Source: Pseudarthrobacter sp. NIBRBAC000502772
Lineage (GTDB): Bacteria; Actinomycetota; Actinomycetes; Actinomycetales; Micrococcaceae
Reading direction: 5' to 3'
Assembly (NCBI RefSeq): GCF_006517235.1
Contig: NZ_CP041188.1
Location: 186,001 to 250,000 of the forward strand
Length of the DNA: 64,000 bases
Position numbers and translations under genes: made by a program. This document shows positions 53,891 to 64,000 of the stretch, piece by piece; positions within the stretch are counted from its first letter, which is position 1; the number at the start of each line of letters is the position of its first letter. The notes beneath the pieces were generated by a model. The model was not told the DNA's origin. It searched no databases and worked only from the letters and a program-made list of their open reading frames with translations.

Positions 53891-56040
53891 CAGCGTCCTT
53901 CCAGCTTTGAGTTGCGTTCAGCCAGTCTGGCATCGCGTTCAGCCAATTTGGCAAACATATCGTTGTAAGCAGTGAGATCGGCGTCGTTATTCCTGTCCGC
54001 CGCCCGATCGGTGCGCTTGGACTCCCGGGCATCGGACCGGGACCACATGATGGCGACGCCGATGGCCACCAGGAGGGTGGGCACTTCGCCGATGCCCCAG
54101 GCCACGGCCCCGCCCATTTGCTGGTCCAGGAGGGCGGACGGCCCCCAGGCCCGGCCAAGGTTGCCGAAGTAGTCGGCCGCCAGCAGGCTGGTGCCGCCCA
54201 TGATGGCGACGCCGAAGAACGCGTGGAAGCCCATGGTCGCAAGCAGCAGGAGCAGGCGCATGGGATACGGTGCGCGGCGGGGCAACGGGTCCGTGCCGAT
54301 CATGGTCAGGATGAAGATGTAACCGGTGAGCGTGAAGTGCAGGATCATCAGCTCGTGGCCTACGTGGTCCCGCATGGCGAAACCGAACGCGTCCGAGTAG
54401 TAGAACAGCACGATGGAGCCCGCGAAATTGGCCGCCGCGAAGATGGGGTGCGTGACCAGTTGGGAGAACTTGGAGTGGATGAACACGAGCAGCCACTCGC
54501 GCGCCCCCCGGGTGCCGTCGCCGCGGGCAGGCAACGCCCGCAGGGCCAGCGTCACCGGGGCGCCGAGCACCAGGAAGATGGGTGCCACCATGGTCAGCGC
54601 CATGTGGTCCACCATGTGCGCGGAGAAGAGGATCCTGCCATAGACCGACGGCGGCCCTGACGTGATGAAGGTCAGCACCATCAGGCCGATCACCCAGTTC
54701 ACGGCGCGGAACCACTGCCACTTGTCGCCGCGCCGGACCACCTTGGCGACGCCCAGGAAGTACGCCACCAGCCCGAAGAGCACCACGGCCACCCAGAGCC
54801 AGTCAAAGCGCCACTCCGTCAGCCAGCGTTCCGGCGTCAGTTCAGGCGGCAGCTCGTAGCCCGTGAGGATGAAGGCCGGCGACGCGTCCGGTGCAAACGT
54901 GGTGGGCTGCGGCGGTGCCGACCGGCTCAGGGCCACGGCGACGCCGGAGGTGGCTCCCATAACCAGGAGTTCCACGAGCACCAGCTGCCACAGCACGCGG
55001 CGTGAGGACATTGCCGAGCCTTTGCGGCCCAGCTGGGGGATGACCCATTGCCGGTGCATCAGGCCGATGCCGCCAAGGACCAGGGTGGCTGCCGATTTCG
55101 CGAGGATCAGCTGTCCGTAGGGGGAACCAAATAGGTCACCCCAGCTGGTGATGCGGATGCTGGCATTGATGACGCCGGAGGCAAAGACGAGCACAAACGC
55201 AAAGCCGGCCAGCGAAGAGAACCTCCGCAGCGTCGGTTCGGTGATGTCGGCGGCGGCACCGGGCTTCGAGCCGGTCAGGATTCCGGACAGCAGCGCCAGG
55301 ACGACGATGCCGCCAACCCACGCGCTGACGCCCACAAGGTGCAGGCCCAGGGAGTTGATGGCGCCTTCGTGGTCCGACGAGCTTGAGGAGTGGCCGATCA
55401 GGGCGGCGGGAACCAGCCCGGCCAGCGCCAGGATCAGCGTGAGGGCAAGGCCGCCCAAGGATCTGACGCCGAACAGCGCTGTGGTCACCACGGCCGCGAT
55501 GATGGTCACGCTCAGCCATGCCCGGCCGGTCTCGATGTCCGTCATGAAGTACACCAGGGCGCGGGTGAACTCGGCGTCCCCGCCGACCGCCTGGCCCGCA
55601 ACGTCTGAGTAGGTGAGGACCAGTACGGCCACCGCCGACAGTGTCCAGGCAACACCCGCAGCGGCAGCAATGGCCAGGGCCCGGGCGAACGCCGGATGTT
55701 CTGGAGCGTCGCCGGTGTGGGTCCGGGACCGGGGACCCGGAGTTCTGGGGAGGATGCCGACGGCGAAGATCAGTCCGCCGATCACCGTCGCCAGTGCCAC
55801 GTTGTGGATGGCCTTGCTGACCGGAAGCCCCCAGCGGACCAGTGCCCCCGGGTCAGAGACCTCACGGGCCGCGGCGGCGCCGGAGAAAAGGAGTGCCGCT
55901 GTCAGCCCCAGGAAGAGGGCTGCAAGGCCCGCGAGCTGCCACGGCCGGGAAATCCCCACGACGCCGCCAGCCCTGGCCGGGGCGCCCCTGTCGGGGCCTG
56001 GCTGGGGTGCTGCGGGATGGGATTTTGCTGCAGAAGGCAC
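53890..56040 (-). CDS. CopD-type copper protein fused to CtaG-type cytochrome oxidase assembly factor
   Basis: The 716-residue membrane protein has two parts. The N-terminal half (about residues 30-375) matches the CopD copper resistance domain; the C-terminal half matches caa3-type CtaG, with FSAHMVDHMALTMVAPIFLV and further histidines. About fifteen helices are expected. It likely handles copper for haem-copper oxidase assembly. The N-terminal 30 residues are disordered. It is followed directly by the thioredoxin/NHL gene. Confidence 0.9.
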   Translation of the reverse strand: MPSAAKSHPAAPQPGPDRGAPARAGGVVGISRPWQLAGLAALFLGLTAALLFSGAAAAREVSDPGALVRWGLPVSKAIHNVALATVIGGLIFAVGILPRTPGPRSRTHTGDAPEHPAFARALAIAAAAGVAWTLSAVAVLVLTYSDVAGQAVGGDAEFTRALVYFMTDIETGRAWLSVTIIAAVVTTALFGVRSLGGLALTLILALAGLVPAALIGHSSSSSDHEGAINSLGLHLVGVSAWVGGIVVLALLSGILTGSKPGAAADITEPTLRRFSSLAGFAFVLVFASGVINASIRITSWGDLFGSPYGQLILAKSAATLVLGGIGLMHRQWVIPQLGRKGSAMSSRRVLWQLVLVELLVMGATSGVAVALSRSAPPQPTTFAPDASPAFILTGYELPPELTPERWLTEWRFDWLWVAVVLFGLVAYFLGVAKVVRRGDKWQWFRAVNWVIGLMVLTFITSGPPSVYGRILFSAHMVDHMALTMVAPIFLVLGAPVTLALRALPARGDGTRGAREWLLVFIHSKFSQLVTHPIFAAANFAGSIVLFYYSDAFGFAMRDHVGHELMILHFTLTGYIFILTMIGTDPLPRRAPYPMRLLLLLATMGFHAFFGVAIMGGTSLLAADYFGNLGRAWGPSALLDQQMGGAVAWGIGEVPTLLVAIGVAIMWSRSDARESKRTDRAADRNNDADLTAYNDMFAKLAERDARLAERNSKLEGR

Positions 56041-56073
56041 CTATCCATTGTCCGCTACGGGTGCCCGCGCGGC

Positions 56074-56141
56074 GAATCGGGTTAAAGCAGAATCGGGTTA
56101 AAGCAAAGGAGCGGCAACCCTGGGGTTGCCGCTCCTTTGCT
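56074..56141. terminator. Perfect 19-bp inverted repeat with an adjacent 16-bp tandem duplication after the HU gene
   Basis: Arms at 56102-56120 and 56123-56141 are exact complements with a two-base centre, forming the HU terminator on the minus strand. Two perfect copies of GAATCGGGTTAAAGCA follow at 56074-56089 and 56090-56105, the second overlapping the outer stem. Confidence 0.75.
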
Positions 56142-56158
56142 GCTGTTGCTGAAGAAGA

Positions 56159-56446
56159 CTACTTCTTCTTGGCGACTGCAGCCTTCAGCTTGGAGCCGGC
56201 GGTCAGCTTGACGCTGTGGCCTGCCGCGATCTGGATGGTCTCGCCGGTCTGCGGGTTGCGGCCGGTGCGTGCTGCACGGTCGGTGCGCTCAACTGCGAGC
56301 CAGCCCGGGATGGTGATCTTCTCGCCGGCGGCGACGGAAGTCTCGAATACCTCGAACAGTGCATCGAGGACGGAGTTGACGGCTGCCTGGCTGGTGCCGG
56401 CCTTGCCTGCTACCTCTGAAACAAGTTCACTACGGTTCTTAGCCAT
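56159..56446 (-). CDS. hup: HU-type DNA-binding protein
   Basis: This 95-residue histone-like protein matches HU: KNRSELVSEVAGKAGTSQAA at the start, the arm with TGRNPQTGETIQIAAGHSVK, and a Lys-rich end. It bends DNA and organises the nucleoid. The ATG has AGGAGG seven bases upstream. It does not have the long Lys/Ala tail of mycobacterial HupB. Confidence 0.96.
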   Translation of the reverse strand: MAKNRSELVSEVAGKAGTSQAAVNSVLDALFEVFETSVAAGEKITIPGWLAVERTDRAARTGRNPQTGETIQIAAGHSVKLTAGSKLKAAVAKKK

Positions 56447-56830
56447 TGATGTCCTCCTGGACGGTCACGATTTCTGGAGCCTGAACGCGGCATGCGTGCA
56501 AGCCACTGTTCGAAAACTTACCAGCTTGGGCCCCCGAGGTCCGCAAATTCCGCGTGTTTCCGCCATTTTTTGACTAAAATCACCGGTTTTCCAAGGAATT
56601 GCGGGGGAATTGCGCCCTCAGCGGACGCTCTCGCAGTTCCTGCAGTGTTCCGCCGGATGCTCTCTGAGTTCGTGCGACGTTCAGCCGGACGCTCGGTCAC
56701 TTCGGGTGCCGGGTTGTGTGGTGCACGACGGCGGAGCGTCTGGTGGGTGCGACGGCGGCGGGTGTGTTGGGTGCCGTGTCTTTGGTGGGGTGCGGGTTCG
56801 GGGGTGTTTGTGGTGTGGTGGTTAACGTGG
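56447..56830. repeat. Intergenic region with three 32-bp-spaced copies of the CGCTCTCTCAC-type core
   Basis: Cores start at 56626 (CGCTCTCGCAG), 56658 (TGCTCTCTGAG) and 56690 (CGCTCGGTCAC), exactly 32 bases apart, with similar flanks (GTTCCTGC, CGTTCAGCCGGA). They match the element at 7.6-7.8 kb. From 56706 to 56820 the DNA is G/T-rich (GGTGGGTG-type). The HU promoter is expected near 56450-56600. No gene was seen. Confidence 0.65.
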
Positions 56831-56864
56831 GAGAGCCCCCCAACCTGGTGGTTGGGGGGCTCTC
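56831..56864 (-). terminator. rRNA operon terminator
   Basis: Perfect 15-bp arms (56831-56845 and 56850-56864) with a TGGT loop lie directly after the 5S gene. The T-tract is weak, but the stem is very stable. Confidence 0.85.
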
Positions 56865-56878
56865 GACCATTTAATGAT

Positions 56879-56997
56879 GTTCCGGCGGTGACCTACTCTC
56901 CCACACCCTCCCGGGTGCAGTACCATCGGCGCTGTGGGTCTTAGCTTCCGGGTTCGGAATGGGACCGGGCGTTTCCCCCACGCTATGACCGCCGTAA
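56879..56997 (-). rRNA. rrf: 5S ribosomal RNA
   Basis: The minus strand reads GTTACGGCGGTCATAGCG at the 5' end and GAGAGTAGGTCACCGCCGG at the 3' end, with the conserved CCCATTCCGAACCCGGAAG in between. Length is about 118 bases. The exact ends are estimated. Confidence 0.95.
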
Positions 56998-57132
56998 CCC
57001 TTCTACCCGGCCTCCACGGTTTTGGGCGTGGGGGTGGGAAATCTGTGGTTACAACATGCTCCTGCCGGTTAAGGCAGGTGTGGTGTTGTTATTGTGTTGT
57101 GTTTTTTGTTCCCTGTGCAACAAACCTGTGTT

Positions 57133-57173
57133 GGGTTTGTTGTTTGGGAACCACATAGTGGACGCAAGCAGTC
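57133..57173 (-). other. 23S-5S spacer: 3' half of the 23S processing stem
   Basis: This stretch is complementary over nearly 40 bases to 60478-60517, upstream of the 23S. The two would pair in the precursor RNA to form the RNase III cleavage stem. No tRNA lies in the spacer. Confidence 0.7.
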
Positions 57174-57239
57174 TTGTTTTCTTTTTACCACCCCGTGGTT
57201 GCAAACGCTTTTGAACCGTTTGCGGGGGTGGTGTGTGGT

Positions 57240-62373
<5,134 letters not shown>

Positions 62374-63069
62374 TAAAACAGACACAACCACCAACCCCGG
62401 AAATAACAGGATAAAATGGCTGCACAAAATTTGAAACCAGCTGTAAAAACCAGACCACACCACGGGGTGGCATAATCCAGTCAATTCAACCAATTCAATA
62501 CAATAAATTGGTATCAACAAACTTGGCACACTATTGAGTTCTCAAACAACAGACACACCCGGCACCACCACAACCATTTCAATCGGCCGTGGATCGCTCC
62601 GGAGCAACTTTTCAAAGTTACCCGGTTTCCCGCCCCGATGCAAATCCATATTCCAGGACCCGCACCAGCAGAAAACACATCCCCACCAAACAAAGGCGCT
62701 CAAAAGAACAACCAACATTTGGTCTTGAATTAGGGGGTTTGGCCGCCCGCGGTAACCAGCTCTTCGCTGTTCCCCTCGCGGCGACTTAGAAAACAATACA
62801 CCCACCCAACCCCCACCGCAAATCCACCCCACAACAGGCCCTATGCCCCAAGATCCGCGTCGTGGCGGGGAATCTGAGGGGCTCACCGGAGTCCCGGTGC
62901 ACTATTCGGCCAGAACGGGTTTCTGTTGACTGGATCACATCACGCAGGGAATGGCCAGCAGCCGAGACGACCAAGGCTGTGGACTCTCCGGTGGCAGCTC
63001 GGAACCTCTGCCGTGTCGTAGGTTCGCCCTATCGTGAACCTCTGTGCGCGTCCCTGCCGGCCATGTCGA
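62374..63069 (-). promoter_or_regulatory. rRNA leader and promoter region
   Basis: The 696-base region holds the 16S leader. A BoxA-like TGTTTGAGAACTCAATAGTG (minus strand, about 62528-62548) is probably for antitermination and processing. A candidate promoter on the minus strand is TTGCGG (62816-62821), 17 bases, TATTGT (62793-62798). No gene was seen between the leader and the methyltransferase remnant. Confidence 0.55.
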
Positions 63070-63480
63070 CTAAGAACGGCTCAGGCGTGCAATGATGGCG
63101 GCGTGCGGCCGATGACCAGGATCAGTTCTTCTCTGATGGGAGACGGTTTCGAAGCCGGCTGCACTAGGATGCATATCCTTCGGGAACTCCGAGACTCGTG
63201 AGGGAGGCGACGCGGAATGGGATGCCGGGGAAGGATGCTTCTGCTTGCTTGATAAACGCCGGCACCAAATCGATTCCTTCGGCCGCCGCCCCTTGGTCCG
63301 CGAGGAACCTGGCCCAATGGCCGGGCCGCATCCCACATCCAGCACTGGCCCCACCAGAGGTGCGACCCACTCAGCTACGAGCCTCCATTCAGCCGGATGT
63401 GTAGACTCTACAGGCCCAAATCTGGCAATGTACTCGGCGGCTCTCCATGAGTACGCGGTCTCGACCGCTGCATCCGTCAT
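63070..63480 (-). pseudogene. SAM-dependent methyltransferase remnant (frameshift and internal deletion)
   Basis: The N-terminal part (AEWVAPLVGPVLDVGCGP, motif I) is in frame, but a base is missing after GCGP at about 63326, so the next part (GHWARFLADQGAAAEGIDLV, through SLTSLGVPEGYAS) lies in another frame. The last part (AAGFETVSHQRRTDPGHRPH) is back in the first frame and looks like the family's C-terminus, so roughly 70 residues between are deleted. The reading frame stays open but the product would be scrambled. Confidence 0.8.
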
Positions 63481-63609
63481 GCAGCCACCCTATGGCGGGC
63501 AGCAGGAATCGATGCATCCGGGCAGAGTTGCCTATTCGTTTGGAGTGCCCTCTATAGACCGGTACGGCCGCGGTGGCCACGGATGGCCTGCTGGACCCGA
63601 CGCCGGCAC

Positions 63610-63975
63610 TCATCGAGTGCCCACCAGGCGGGCGGTTCCGGTGCCCACCCGGATCGGAGTGAGGTCGACGATCACGGTAACGTACTTGTCGCCACTCCTG
63701 GTCTGGTGCCACATGTACCCGCAATCGATACACCGGTGCCGGCGGATAGTGACCTTGGAACGACAGCCCACCGGCTCGAGCGATCATGTCGAAGAGATCC
63801 ATGGCTGCTGTTAACGCCAACCCCTCCCTCGCGGGCGCGCGCTTTAGAGCGTGCTCTCAGACGGTGCCGATCGAGCAGGTTCTGCGGGTCGGCCGAGGCG
63901 CAGAACCTTGACCACATGTCGGGCGTCGGAGCCATAATCAGGTTGGGCACTAGCGCGGTGCCGCAGAGAAGAGCC
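63610..63975 (-). mobile_element. Decayed end of an ISL3-family insertion sequence
   Basis: On the minus strand a short coding block reads RRHRCIDCGYMWHQ (the zinc-ribbon part of ISL3 transposases) joined directly to GDKYVTVIVDLTPIRVGTG (the start of the catalytic domain), so the middle of the transposase is deleted; a stop follows at 63610. The outer end has GGCTCTTC at 63968-63975, the usual first bases of ISL3 terminal repeats. The other end is missing. An inverted pair GGTTCTGCG/CGCAGAACC sits at about 63880-63909. Confidence 0.7.
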
Positions 63976-64000
63976 GACGGACGGCGCCGCCGGAGCAGAG

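Noticed and set aside
63672..63950. Separate small protein gene at the window end
   Set aside because: The frame runs through the ISL3 remnant in a frame other than the transposase one and has no features of its own.

Overview
The window is high-GC DNA from an actinobacterium, most likely Arthrobacter sensu lato (Arthrobacter, Pseudarthrobacter or Paenarthrobacter; Micrococcaceae). The basis is the codon and GC use, many GTG starts, an rRNA operon with no spacer tRNA and a 23S of about 3.1 kb, a mycothiol-dependent isomerase family protein, and a bifunctional PutA. The genus call is inference; nothing was aligned.

Layout. 1-3.9 kb: a 5'-truncated alanine dehydrogenase/carboxyethylornithine synthase-like gene, an MFS exporter, a LysR regulator and a small zinc-ribbon protein. 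3.9-11.9 kb: putA, an APC amino acid permease with a divergent LysR regulator, panD and an AEC transporter. 11.9-22.5 kb: a trehalose-phosphatase-like/GH15 fusion, then a tight minus-strand carbohydrate operon (LacI, binding protein, two permeases, GH130 enzyme, large secreted protein) behind two operator palindromes. 22.5-27.6 kb: an LLM flavin oxidoreductase, a secreted Ig-like/PxKF protein, a frameshifted orphan solute-binding lipoprotein and a GNAT. 27.7-33.3 kb: a choline-to-betaine island (TetR, twin operators, betB, betA, APC permease). 33.4-34.7 kb: a GNAT and a mycothiol-dependent isomerase-like gene.

35.0-49.0 kb is a complete benzoate-to-beta-ketoadipate-enol-lactone module: benK-type importer, catR-catB-catC on the plus strand, benA-benB-benC-benD plus a large LuxR (LAL) regulator on the minus strand, and catA and benE-type importer on the plus strand. 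BenA/B/C hydroxylate benzoate, BenD makes catechol, CatA cleaves it, and CatB/CatC convert muconate to the enol-lactone; the later steps (catD/pca) are not in the window. The most unusual protein is BenC, which carries a C-terminal FCD sensor domain normally found in GntR regulators. 

49.0-56.4 kb: a HerA-like ATPase, a membrane-anchored protein of unknown function, a thioredoxin/NHL protein coupled to a CopD-CtaG fusion, and the HU protein. 56.8-62.9 kb: a minus-strand rRNA operon (16S-23S-5S) with its terminator, spacer stems and leader. 63.0-64.0 kb: decayed DNA holding a scrambled methyltransferase and one end of an ISL3-like element.

Several intergenic repeats stand out. A family with a CGCTCTCTCAC core recurs with a 32-bp period at two distant sites (7.6-7.8 and 56.6-56.7 kb). 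There are also long near-perfect inverted repeats at 11.9, 23.7, 44.3 and 56.1 kb.
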